This document shows positions 1 to 6,657 of a stretch of DNA of 9,276 nucleotides, one piece after another (position 1 is the first letter of the stretch; each line of letters opens with the position of its first letter). The notes below the pieces were generated by a model, which was not told where the DNA came from, did not search any database, and was given only the letters and a program-made list of their open reading frames with translations. The stretch lies in contig JBGSHY010000044.1 in assembly GCA_041751995.1 (NCBI GenBank), forward strand, positions 1-9,276, written 5' to 3'. A program made the translations under genes and the position numbers. This DNA comes from JANMEX01 sp041751995 (GTDB lineage Bacteria; Pseudomonadota; Alphaproteobacteria; Rhizobiales; Rhizobiaceae).

Positions 1-54
1 ATCTGGCCCGGCCGGGCCCGATACGTTCGCGCCCAGGGCGATGTAGATGCTCAT
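1..54 (-). CDS. folK: Probable FolK N-terminus (HPPK), cut by window edge
   Basis: From an ATG at 54 the minus strand is open to the left edge and reads MSIYIALGANVSGRAGPD. The pattern hydrophobic-Y-I-A-L-G-A/S-N is the first beta strand and loop of 6-hydroxymethyl-7,8-dihydropterin pyrophosphokinase (FolK), which transfers pyrophosphate from ATP to the pterin in folate synthesis. Only 18 residues are visible, so neither the catalytic aspartates nor the ATP-binding part can be checked. A weak AGGA lies about 15 bases upstream of the ATG, rather far for a Shine-Dalgarno. The gene is divergent from the NYN-domain gene at 193. The identification rests on one short motif and is tentative. Confidence 0.55.
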   Translation of the reverse strand, partial: MSIYIALGANVSGPAGPD

Positions 55-65
55 GCCGATCGCCG

Positions 66-93
66 TTGTTCCTGGCCGTGTTACCGATATTAT
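66..93 (+). promoter_or_regulatory. Candidate sigma70-type promoter of the NYN gene
   Basis: TTGTTC (66-71) is followed after 16 bases by TATTAT (88-93). Transcription would start near position 100, giving a leader of about 90 bases before the ATG at 193. It lies in the divergent gap between the folK-like fragment and the NYN gene, where a promoter is expected. Prediction by eye only. Confidence 0.35.
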
Positions 94-192
94 GGGTGCC
101 CTACGAAGGGGGACGGGGGGCACGCGCCGGGCATTTTGGCCCGCCGCGCCCAGGACGGCCTTTCATGTTTGAATCGGTTTTGGAGGCTCACC

Positions 193-792
193 ATGGCGAA
201 CGCGCATAAGCTCTACAAGGAAGAGAGACTCGCAATCTTCATCGACGGCGCCAATCTCTACAACGCCGCGAAGACGCTGGGCTTCGACATCGACTACCGC
301 AAGCTGCTGGAGTTCTTCGCCGACCGCGCGCGGCTGATCCGCGCGTTCTACTACACCGCCATCGTCGAGGATCAGGACTACTCGCCGCTGCGTCCGCTGG
401 TCGATTGGCACGACTACAACGGCTACACGCTGGTGACGAAGCCCACCAAGGAATTCACCGACGCCATGGGCCGCCGCAAGATCAAGGGCAACATGGACAT
501 GGAGCTCGCCATCGATGCGATGAGCCTCGTCGATGTGGTCGATCATTTCGTCATCTTCTCCGGCGACGGCGATTTCCGCATCCTGATCGAAGCGCTCCAG
601 CGAAAAGGCCGCAAAGTCTCGGTCGTCTCCACCATCACCAGCCAGCCCCCCATGGTCTCCGACGACGTGCGCCGCCAGTGCGACCATTTCGTCGACCTGA
701 TCACACTGAAAGAAGACATCGGCCGCGCACCGTCAGACCGCCCTGCGCCGCGCCGGTATGAGCAGGATGTGGTGGACGAGGTGGATTTGTAA
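193..792 (+). CDS. NYN domain protein (LabA/DUF88-like), putative ribonuclease
   Basis: The 199-residue protein is almost entirely one NYN/PIN-like domain. Visible motifs are the first strand AIFIDGANLYN (residues 14-24, with Asp18 and Asn21), a central acidic MDMELAIDAM (101-110, with Asp102), and FVIFSGDGDFRILIEAL (119-135, with Asp125 and Asp127). These acidic residues match the metal-binding set of the PIN-like nuclease fold. Family members are usually thought to act on RNA, but the substrate of this clade is not established. The C-terminal 25 residues (Arg/Pro-rich, then acidic) look like a disordered tail. The start at 193 is chosen because GGAGG (182-186) lies 6 bases upstream. The reading frame stays open to an upstream TTG at 136, but the 19 residues this would add do not resemble the domain and have no ribosome binding site. 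It probably forms its own transcription unit, 76 bases before the next plus-strand gene. Confidence 0.9.
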   Translation: MANAHKLYKEERLAIFIDGANLYNAAKTLGFDIDYRKLLEFFADRARLIRAFYYTAIVEDQDYSPLRPLVDWHDYNGYTLVTKPTKEFTDAMGRRKIKGNMDMELAIDAMSLVDVVDHFVIFSGDGDFRILIEALQRKGRKVSVVSTITSQPPMVSDDVRRQCDHFVDLITLKEDIGRAPSDRPAPRRYEQDVVDEVDL

Positions 793-868
793 AAGCGGTT
801 TAGCCTGATTGCGGCTTGGTTGACGCCGAATTAGATTAAACGCGTTTTCAAGCAAGCAAGGTTGCGCC

Positions 869-1297
869 ATGTCGCCCGATGCAATTTCCATCGCCGGCTT
901 GGTCGCAGTGCTACTGCCGACCTTATATTTCCTGATTTCATCGCCGACTTTCCTACTTGCAAAGTTCGAAGATCCCATTGTCACCAAACTGTTCCGGGAT
1001 CTGCTCAGCTTCCATTTCAAGTTGGTTGGCATCGGTTCCGTCATTGCAGTCGCTGCCCTCGGGATCGCCGGCCGGTCGGCCTTCGCCATAGGCCTGGCTA
1101 TGGTCGGGACGCTGGCCATCGCTGCGCGTCGTTGGTTTCTGCGGCGGATGGAGGCAGAAATGCATGCCCGGGACGCTGGAGATGCGCAGGCGGTTCATCG
1201 GCTGCGCGCATTGCACTGGCGTGGCATGGCATACAACGCCACGCAGTTCATCGCGCTCGTCGCCATCATTCCGTTCGCCTTCGCGTCGCCTGTCTAA
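869..1297 (+). CDS. Small integral membrane protein of unknown function
   Basis: This encodes 142 residues. I do not recognise a named family. Four hydrophobic stretches are visible: about residues 7-29, 50-66, 70-86 and 121-138. The stretch between the third and fourth is strongly charged (RRWFLRRMEAEMHARD, then RLRALHWRG), so it is probably cytoplasmic, with both termini on the same side if all four segments span. No catalytic or metal-binding motif stands out. The ATG at 869 is supported by AAGG 7 bases upstream and by GC-rich third positions typical of the neighbours. The gene follows the NYN gene on the same strand after 76 bases without an evident terminator, so co-transcription is possible. 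Its stop is only 8 bases from that of the converging smpB. Function cannot be inferred. Confidence 0.75.
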   Translation: MSPDAISIAGLVAVLLPTLYFLISSPTFLLAKFEDPIVTKLFRDLLSFHFKLVGIGSVIAVAALGIAGRSAFAIGLAMVGTLAIAARRWFLRRMEAEMHARDAGDAQAVHRLRALHWRGMAYNATQFIALVAIIPFAFASPV

Positions 1298-1305
1298 GCC
1301 GCGAC

Positions 1306-1776
1306 CTAACCGCGATCTCTCAGCAGCCGCCCCTTCTCCCGTGACCAGTCGCGTTCCTTTTCGGTTTCGCGCTTGTCGTGGAGTTTCTTGCCTTTGGCGA
1401 CGCCGAGGGTGACCTTGGCCATGCCTTTGTCATTATAGTGGACGTCGAGCGGGATGATGGTCATGCCTTCGCGCTCGGTCGATTGGGCAAGGCGGGCGAT
1501 TTCGCGGGCGTGCAGCAAGAGTTTGCGGCGGCGGCGGGGTTCGTGGTTGAAGCGGTTGGCCTGCAAATATTCCGGAATGTAGCTGTTGATCATCCACAGC
1601 CCGCCATCCTCGTGGCTGGCGTAGCTGTCGGCGATGTTGGCCTTGCCGAGACGCAGGGCCTTGATCTCGGTTCCGGTCAGCACAATGCCTGCCTCGACCG
1701 TGTCGGTGATTTCATAGTTGAAACGCGCCTTGCGGTTTTCCGCGGCGTATTTGCGTGTGACGGGAGCTTTTACCAT
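1306..1776 (-). CDS. smpB: SsrA-binding protein SmpB
   Basis: SmpB binds the tRNA-like domain of tmRNA and brings it to stalled ribosomes for trans-translation. The 156-residue protein is full length for the family. Diagnostic parts are the N-terminal NRKARFNYEITDTVEAGIVL, then LTGTEIKALRLGKANIADSYA (around residues 33-53), the NHEPRRRRKLLLH stretch (around 77-89), and the basic C-terminal tail KGKKLHDKRETEKERDWSRE, which is disordered in solution and enters the decoding centre. The ATG lies 4 bases after the dapA stop on the same strand, and no good Shine-Dalgarno precedes it. Translation is therefore probably coupled to dapA. The tmRNA gene itself is not in the window. The 3' end converges on the membrane protein gene with an 8-base gap and no hairpin. 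Confidence 0.97.
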   Translation of the reverse strand: MVKAPVTRKYAAENRKARFNYEITDTVEAGIVLTGTEIKALRLGKANIADSYASHEDGGLWMINSYIPEYLQANRFNHEPRRRRKLLLHAREIARLAQSTEREGMTIIPLDVHYNDKGMAKVTLGVAKGKKLHDKRETEKERDWSREKGRLLRDRG

Positions 1777-1780
1777 TGCG

Positions 1781-2662
1781 TCAGTTTATCAGACCCGCAT
1801 GCTTCATGGCAGCGTCAATCTTGTCTGCGGTGGACTGTTCGATGGTCACCAGCGGCGAGCGCAGGACGTTCTCCATTTTGCCAAGCTTCGACAGCGCATA
1901 CTTCGGACCGCTCGGGTTGGGCTCGATGAACATCGCCTTGTGCAGCGGCATCAACCGGTCCTGGTAGGCAAGTGCCTTCTTGTAATCGCCGTTGAGCATG
2001 GCCGTCTGGAATTCAGACACAAGGCGCGGCGCGACATTGGAGGTCACCGAGATGCAGCCGACGCCGCCGTGGGCGTTGAAGCCGAGCGCCGAAGCGTCCT
2101 CGCCGGAAAGCTGAATGAAATCGGGACCACAGGTGATGCGCTGTTCGGAAACGCGCTCGATTTTGCCGGTGGCGTCTTTGACCGCAATGATGTGCTTGAA
2201 GTCGTGCACCAGCTGGCCCATCGTTTCCGGCGTCATGTCGATGATCGAGCGGCCCGGAATGTTGTAGATGACAATCGGCACGGTGACGGCCTTGGCGATG
2301 GCCGAATAGTGGGCGTAAAGGCCGCGCTGGTTGGGCTTGTTGTAATAGGGCGTGACAACGAGAATGGCGTCCGCGCCGGCCTTTTGGGCATAGCGGGCCA
2401 GATCAATCGCCTCTTCGGTGTTGTTGGACCCGGCCCCTGCAATGACCGGAACCCGCTTGGCAGCGACTTCTATGCAAGTCGAAACAACCTGCTTGTGCTC
2501 GTCATGCGACAGCGTCGGCGATTCACCGGTGGTGCCGACCGGAACCAGTCCGTGCGTACCTTCCGCGATCTGCCAGTCGACAAAGTTCCGGAACGATTTC
2601 TCATCGAAGCGCCCGTCGCGGTCAAACGGCGTCACAAGCGCAGTGATGGAACCCTTCAGCAT
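1781..2662 (-). CDS. dapA: 4-hydroxy-tetrahydrodipicolinate synthase DapA
   Basis: DapA condenses pyruvate with aspartate semialdehyde, the first committed step to diaminopimelate and lysine. At 293 residues it has the usual TIM-barrel length. Key residues are in place: GTTGE (43-47, including Thr44 and Thr45), Tyr107 in TPYYNKP, Tyr133 and Arg138 in IYNIPGRS, and the Schiff-base Lys162 in IAVKDATG. GSNNTEEAI (78-86) is also typical. The ATG at 2662 is supported by AGGAG about 9 bases upstream. The gene is the first of a dapA-smpB pair (4-base gap) and is divergent from slt. In a Gram-negative cell its product feeds both protein synthesis and the peptidoglycan cross-link, which suits its neighbour. 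No lysine riboswitch-like structure fits in the roughly 57-base leader. Confidence 0.97.
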   Translation of the reverse strand: MLKGSITALVTPFDRDGRFDEKSFRNFVDWQIAEGTHGLVPVGTTGESPTLSHDEHKQVVSTCIEVAAKRVPVIAGAGSNNTEEAIDLARYAQKAGADAILVVTPYYNKPNQRGLYAHYSAIAKAVTVPIVIYNIPGRSIIDMTPETMGQLVHDFKHIIAVKDATGKIERVSEQRITCGPDFIQLSGEDASALGFNAHGGVGCISVTSNVAPRLVSEFQTAMLNGDYKKALAYQDRLMPLHKAMFIEPNPSGPKYALSKLGKMENVLRSPLVTIEQSTADKIDAAMKHAGLIN

Positions 2663-2725
2663 GTCAGTCGACTCCTGGCGTCAGTTGCGGCCCGGACATT
2701 CATTCCGGCCTTTGGAAAGCGGCGC

Positions 2726-2754
2726 ACCATAGTCTTGCCGCGTTCGGGGGGCAA
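2726..2754 (-). promoter_or_regulatory. Candidate promoter of dapA-smpB
   Basis: On the minus strand, TTGCCC (2754-2749) is followed by exactly 17 bases and then TATGGT (2731-2726). This fits a vegetative sigma70-type promoter with an intact TTG and a TATNNT -10 element. Transcription would begin near 2719, about 57 bases before the dapA ATG. It lies in the 208-base divergent gap with slt. I see no equally good promoter for slt there, only an AT-richer stretch at about 2780-2846. Confidence 0.5.
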
Positions 2755-2870
2755 GTCTGTCTGATGAACGACGCAAGGCATTTGAACAAACACGGTAACA
2801 CTTTGTTTAACCTTGCTTTCACCCCTTTTCTCTAACTTGAAAGTTTATGCGCATTCTGCAGGTAACAGCC

Positions 2871-4883
2871 ATGTCAAAGCGTTTTGCACTGATCGCCCTC
2901 ACCGCCAGTCTTTTGGGCACGGCCGCACCTATACCGGTGCAGGCCGCCGGGACCGATCCGGCTGTGACGGCCGCCATTCCGGCGTCGGCAAATCCGGCGG
3001 CGTCAAAAAGTGCGCTGAAATCAGGCCTTGATGCGCTAAAGGCGGATGACCTCGCAAACGCACGCGCCATCCGCGACCGGATGCCCAAGGGCACGCTCGA
3101 CCGTCACATCCTGCAGTGGGCGATTGCGCTGTCCGGCGACAAAACCGTGCCGTCCACCGAAATTGCCGAAGCGGCAGTTGAACTGCCCGGCTGGCCGGGA
3201 CTGTCAGCGTTGCGCAAGAATTCGGAGAAGGCGCTGTTTCGCGAAAACCCCGCGCCCGCGGATGTGATTGCCGCTTTCGGCGGCTCCAAGCCGCAGACGG
3301 CGCTCGGCGCGGCCATTCTTGCCCGCGCGCTTGTTGCGACAGGCAATCCGAAAGACGCCCGCGCGGTGCTCGCCCCCTTGTGGCGAACCGCCAAGATGGA
3401 GGCCGAAGACGAGCAGGTCATCCTGTCGGAATTCGGCACCGTCTTGACCCGCGAAGACCACTACATGCGCATGGCAACCATGCTTTACGATGGGCGCGCC
3501 GCCTCTGCGGGCCGCGTCTCGGCGCTGGCGGGTGCGTCTTCGCTGTTCAAGGCATGGTCTGCGGCGCTGCGCAAGGATGTCAAGACGCCCGCCCTCCTGA
3601 AGGCAGTGCCTGCCGCGCAGCAGAAAAGCGCAGGCTTCCTGTTCGCCGAGGCCATGTATCTGCGCAAGACCGAAAACTGGAAAGACGCTGCCGCCATCAT
3701 GGCCACCGCGCCGCGGGACAAGGACAGCCTGATCGATCCGGACGCCTGGTGGACCGAGCGGCGCATCATTGCGCGCGGGCTATTGGATGGCGGCAATGTC
3801 AAGCTCGCCTACAAGACCGCCTCCATGCATGCAGCGGAATCGCCTGCTTCGGCGGCAGAAGCCGAGTTCCATGCCGGCTGGATTGCCTTGCGCGCACTGA
3901 AAGATCCAAATCTTGCGGCGGCGCATTTTGCCAAATTGCTGGAATATTCCTCCAAGCCGCAATCGGCTTCGCGTGGCTATTACTGGCTCGGCCGCGCGAA
4001 AGACGCAGCGGGTGTCAACAGTGCGGATGCCTATCGGCGTGCGGCGCATTACGGCACCAATTTCTATGGCCAGTTGGCAGCAGCAAAGCTGGGCGCGAAC
4101 ACGCTCGACATTCCCTACCCCAAGCCATCCGCACAGGACCGGGCCAACTTCGAATCACGCGAAGCGGTTGCCGCCATCCGCAGGCTTGATACGGTCGGCC
4201 ACAGCACACGCGCACGGTCGCTTTATTATGCGATGGCAGATGAACTCGACAGCGTCGGCGAATTGGCGCTGTTGGCCAATCAGGCCGGCAAGAATGGCGA
4301 CCACTTCACTGCGCTGAAAGTCGGCAAGATTGCCGCTGCACGCGGGCTTGATGTCGGCGCGCTGTCGCATCCGCTTGGGGCGATTCCGCAGGATGCCAAT
4401 ATTGCCGGTTCCGGCAAAGCGCTTGCCTACGCCATTGCGCGGCAGGAAAGCGAGTTCAATCACGGTGCTGTTTCAAAAGTCGGCGCGCTCGGCTTGCTGC
4501 AACTGATGCCCGCGACGGCCAAGGAAGTTGCCGGGCGCAACGGCATGAAATATGACCGCGCCCGCCTCACAGTTGATCCAGCCTACAATGCAACGCTCGG
4601 CGCACATTTTCTTGGTGAGCAGATCGACAGGTTCGACGGTTCTTACATCCTGACCTTCGCCGGATACAATGCCGGTCCGCGCCGGTCTGACGAGTGGGTG
4701 GCCAAATACGGCGATCCACGCGGCAAGAGCGTCGATTTTGCCGTCGATTGGATTGAGCGCATTCCCTTCACGGAAACCCGCAACTATGTTCAACGGATCA
4801 TGGAAAACTATCAGGTCTACAAGGCACGCCTTGGCGGCAAGGTGAATATCGAGGGTGATCTGGTGAACGGGCGGCAAAGTTGA
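2871..4883 (+). CDS. slt: Soluble lytic murein transglycosylase, Slt70-like
   Basis: This periplasmic enzyme cleaves the MurNAc-GlcNAc bond of peptidoglycan and leaves a 1,6-anhydro end. From the ATG at 2871 it has 670 residues. A signal peptide (SKR, a hydrophobic stretch, probable cleavage after PVQA near residue 25) is followed by a long Ala-rich helical region typical of the Slt70 superhelix, then a C-terminal GH23 domain. In that domain IARQESEFN (522-530) carries the catalytic Glu526. GALGLLQLMPATA (538-550), AGYNAGP (597-603) and ETRNYVQR (635-642) are the other conserved blocks. An in-frame ATG at 2847 would add 8 residues, but it lacks a ribosome binding site. The 2871 start has CAGG 8 bases upstream and directly opens a good signal peptide. 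The end overlaps the hydrolase gene by 4 bases. Confidence 0.95.
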   Translation: MSKRFALIALTASLLGTAAPIPVQAAGTDPAVTAAIPASANPAASKSALKSGLDALKADDLANARAIRDRMPKGTLDRHILQWAIALSGDKTVPSTEIAEAAVELPGWPGLSALRKNSEKALFRENPAPADVIAAFGGSKPQTALGAAILARALVATGNPKDARAVLAPLWRTAKMEAEDEQVILSEFGTVLTREDHYMRMATMLYDGRAASAGRVSALAGASSLFKAWSAALRKDVKTPALLKAVPAAQQKSAGFLFAEAMYLRKTENWKDAAAIMATAPRDKDSLIDPDAWWTERRIIARGLLDGGNVKLAYKTASMHAAESPASAAEAEFHAGWIALRALKDPNLAAAHFAKLLEYSSKPQSASRGYYWLGRAKDAAGVNSADAYRRAAHYGTNFYGQLAAAKLGANTLDIPYPKPSAQDRANFESREAVAAIRRLDTVGHSTRARSLYYAMADELDSVGELALLANQAGKNGDHFTALKVGKIAAARGLDVGALSHPLGAIPQDANIAGSGKALAYAIARQESEFNHGAVSKVGALGLLQLMPATAKEVAGRNGMKYDRARLTVDPAYNATLGAHFLGEQIDRFDGSYILTFAGYNAGPRRSDEWVAKYGDPRGKSVDFAVDWIERIPFTETRNYVQRIMENYQVYKARLGGKVNIEGDLVNGRQS

Positions 4884-5755
4884 GCGACGCATTTACGCCT
4901 TTCCGTTTCTCTTCAAATGACGGCCTAGGCCTGTATGCGCGCATATACGGGCCAAATGACGCCACTTTGCCGACGGTCGTCTGCCTTGCGGGATTGACGC
5001 GCAATTCGCGCGATTTTGATGGTTTGGCCGTCCATCTTTCTGGCCAGGGTTTTCGCGTCATCACCATCGATTCACGCGGACGTGGCCATTCGGATTATGC
5101 CCGCGATATTGCCGAGTACAATGTCGTTACAGAGGCCGAGGACGTCCTGTCAGGACTGGCGGCGCTCGGCGTGGCACGCGCCTCGTTCATCGGCACGTCG
5201 CGCGGCGGGTTGATCCTTCATCTTCTCACCGGCATGCGCCCGGCGGCGCTCAAGTCCGTTGTGCTCAATGACATCGGGCCAGAGCTGGAATTGGATGGGT
5301 TGATGCTGATCCGCCGCTATTTACAGAACGCGCCGAAACCGAAAGACTGGACTGAGGCGGTTGAGATCCAGAAGGGCGTGCATGGCAAACTGTTCAGCGC
5401 GTTGACTGACGAAGACTGGATGCGCCATGCGCGCGCGATATACCGCGAAGATTCCAAAGGGCGGCTGGTTGCAGACTTTGATCCCCGCATCGCGGAATCT
5501 CTCAATTCTCTCACCCCGGAGACGCCCCTGCCCGCGCTTTGGCCGCAATATGCGGGATTCGGCGCCATGCCGCTGATGGTGATACGCGGCGAAAATTCCC
5601 GGCTTCTGTCGGATCGCATCTTCCGCGAAATGGGCACCCGGCATCCCGGTGCTGAAATGGTGACGGTCAAGGACCAGGCCCACGCGCCGCATTTGGACAC
5701 CGCCGGCCTGCCCGAGCGGATTGCGGCGTTTTTGACGAAAGCCAATCAGGGCTGA
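4880..5755 (+). CDS. Alpha/beta-fold hydrolase
   Basis: The 291-residue protein has the alpha/beta hydrolase fold. Visible are an oxyanion-side loop in CLAGLTRNSRDF (residues 35-46), the strand VITIDSRGRGHSD (60-72), the nucleophile elbow FIGTSRGG with Ser107 (103-110), and a C-terminal DQAHAPHL with probable catalytic His268. The acid is less clear: the usual place reads RGENSRLLSD (236-245), leaving Glu238 or Asp245 as candidates. There is no signal peptide, so the protein is probably cytoplasmic. The substrate is unknown; esterase or lactonase chemistry is a family-level guess. I place the start at TTG 4880, because homologous sequence begins right there and no ATG is suitably placed. TTG overlaps the slt stop in the string TTGA, so translation is probably coupled to slt. 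Confidence 0.88.
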   Translation: MSDAFTPFRFSSNDGLGLYARIYGPNDATLPTVVCLAGLTRNSRDFDGLAVHLSGQGFRVITIDSRGRGHSDYARDIAEYNVVTEAEDVLSGLAALGVARASFIGTSRGGLILHLLTGMRPAALKSVVLNDIGPELELDGLMLIRRYLQNAPKPKDWTEAVEIQKGVHGKLFSALTDEDWMRHARAIYREDSKGRLVADFDPRIAESLNSLTPETPLPALWPQYAGFGAMPLMVIRGENSRLLSDRIFREMGTRHPGAEMVTVKDQAHAPHLDTAGLPERIAAFLTKANQG

Positions 5756-5759
5756 AAAA

Positions 5760-5777
5760 GGCCGGATAAATCCGGCC
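5760..5777 (-). terminator. Intrinsic terminator between converging genes
   Basis: A perfect 7-base-pair stem GGCCGGA/TCCGGCC with a TAAA loop lies between the hydrolase stop (5755) and the HhH gene stop (5798). Read on the minus strand, the hairpin is followed at once by five Us, the classic layout, so it ends the minus-strand envelope operon. Read on the plus strand the downstream bases are not U-rich, so any effect on slt-hydrolase transcripts would be weaker. Confidence 0.8.
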
Positions 5778-5797
5778 ACTTCATTGATTTCAACAGC

Positions 5798-6538
5798 TTA
5801 TTTCTTCCTTGGTGGTTTTGCAGCTCCGCCTTTTTCTGCTGTCGTTGATTTGCGGCTGGTCGGTATGGCTCCGGCTTCGACCTTGCGGGCATGATCCGTT
5901 GTGCCGCCCTTTGCGAACAGCGCTGCTTCCTTCATCCAGCCTTCGCGTTCGGCACGACCGGGGAAGCCGACGGATTTGGAGAAGTTCTCTGCCTGAGCCT
6001 TGGTCCAATCGGCGATCTGCGCGAAATGGAACACGCCCATGCCGTGCAACCGCTTTTCGATAACGTTGCCGATGCCGTTGATCAAGGTGAGATTGTCCGG
6101 CTTGCCGCCGATCGGCGCTGCAAGCATTGCGGGCAATGGTTTCCTCCCGGCTTTTGGCTTTGGCAAAGGCTTGCCGACCGTTTTGACAGCGGGAGTTTTT
6201 GCGGGTGCTGCAGCAACTACGGCTTTTGGCTTTGCTGCTGCCTTGGGTTTGGCTGAAGATTTTGCCTTAGGTGCGGTTTTTGCCTTCGGCGTTTCTTGGT
6301 TTTCAACGACGGGAACGGCGGCAGCCATAAGCGGTGCGGGCTCCGGTAAAGCGGCGGGTACTGGAGCGAGCGGGACCGCCTTTACTGCTGGTGCGGCAGC
6401 GACAGCCGTAATGGCGGCAGCACCCGGAACCGCCGTTTCGTTTGCGCCAAACCAGCGACGCAACAGGCAGCCGAGGATGCAGCCGATGACGAAAGCGATG
6501 GCAATCAGGATTGCCGATTGAATGAGAAACATGGGCAT
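5798..6538 (-). CDS. Membrane-anchored helix-hairpin-helix protein with Ala/Pro/Lys-rich linker
   Basis: The 246-residue protein has three parts. One N-terminal transmembrane helix (residues 4-26, ending in LLRRWF, which suggests a cytoplasmic C-terminus) is followed by a low-complexity linker (about 36-145) rich in Ala, Pro and, from residue 85 on, Lys, like a histone H1 tail. Next comes a compact domain, PDNLTLINGIGNVIEKRLHGMG and onwards to about 210. LINGIGNVIEKRL is a helix-hairpin-helix motif, and the following FHFAQIADWT is typical of a domain I recall as an extension of some rhizobial proteins such as NuoE. Such proteins are often labelled 'flap endonuclease-like', but no nuclease catalytic residues are visible here. 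DNA binding is possible, not shown. AAGGGA just upstream supports the ATG at 6538. It is the last gene of the operon, 11 bases after the miniprotein gene. Confidence 0.85.
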   Translation of the reverse strand: MPMFLIQSAILIAIAFVIGCILGCLLRRWFGANETAVPGAAAITAVAAAPAVKAVPLAPVPAALPEPAPLMAAAVPVVENQETPKAKTAPKAKSSAKPKAAAKPKAVVAAAPAKTPAVKTVGKPLPKPKAGRKPLPAMLAAPIGGKPDNLTLINGIGNVIEKRLHGMGVFHFAQIADWTKAQAENFSKSVGFPGRAEREGWMKEAALFAKGGTTDHARKVEAGAIPTSRKSTTAEKGGAAKPPRKK

Positions 6539-6549
6539 GATGGTTCCCT

Positions 6550-6645
6550 TCAGCGCTTCTTCGCGGCAGTTGTCCAGCCGACGTAGAGGCCGACCAACAG
6601 CGCGGCCACGAGGGGAATCCAGATTTTTCCGGCTAAATACATCAT
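6550..6645 (-). CDS. 31-residue single-helix membrane miniprotein
   Basis: A 31-codon frame starts at ATGATG (6645) and ends in TGA (6552-6550). The product begins MMYLAGKIWIPLV, has one hydrophobic helix (about residues 8-24) and ends in the basic AAKKR. AGGA (6657-6654) directly follows the TAA stop of the OmpA-like gene and sits 8 bases before the first ATG, an ideal spacing. The second ATG (6642) is an alternative start. The gene fills the space between two larger genes of the same operon with gaps of 12 and 11 bases, which argues that it is real rather than chance. I know no named family for it. It is likely an inner-membrane peptide that could associate with one of its operon partners. 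Confidence 0.7.
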   Translation of the reverse strand: MMYLAGKIWIPLVAALLVGLYVGWTTAAKKR

Positions 6646-6657
6646 GATTTCAATCCT

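Noticed and set aside
5..18. Perfect 14-base GC-only palindrome
   Set aside because: It falls within the folK-like codons and is built from GGC/CCG-type codons; no flanking feature suggests an operator or recombination site.
108..120. Two G runs that might suggest a G-quadruplex
   Set aside because: Only two runs are present and four are needed for an intramolecular structure.
163..687. Minus-strand open frame opposite the NYN gene
   Set aside because: The translation is a low-complexity Val/Asp/Gly/His mixture typical of antisense to GC-rich code, and the plus strand carries the recognisable NYN motifs.
793..868. Gap between the NYN gene and the membrane protein gene, with a TTGACG box and an AAACGCGTTT palindrome
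   Set aside because: No -10 element lies at a workable distance from TTGACG, and the 10-base palindrome has no repeats or context here to identify it as an operator. No terminator hairpin is convincing either.
1718..2764. Plus-strand open frame of 348 codons opposite dapA
   Set aside because: It lies antisense to a fully conserved dapA with all active-site residues, has no ribosome binding site and its translation is Arg/Val/Gly-rich without domain features. High GC content explains the long frame.
2782..2810. Possible slt promoter TTGAAC with GTTTAA at 17 bases
   Set aside because: The -10 box matches the consensus at very few positions, and several equally weak alternatives exist in the same AT-richer stretch.
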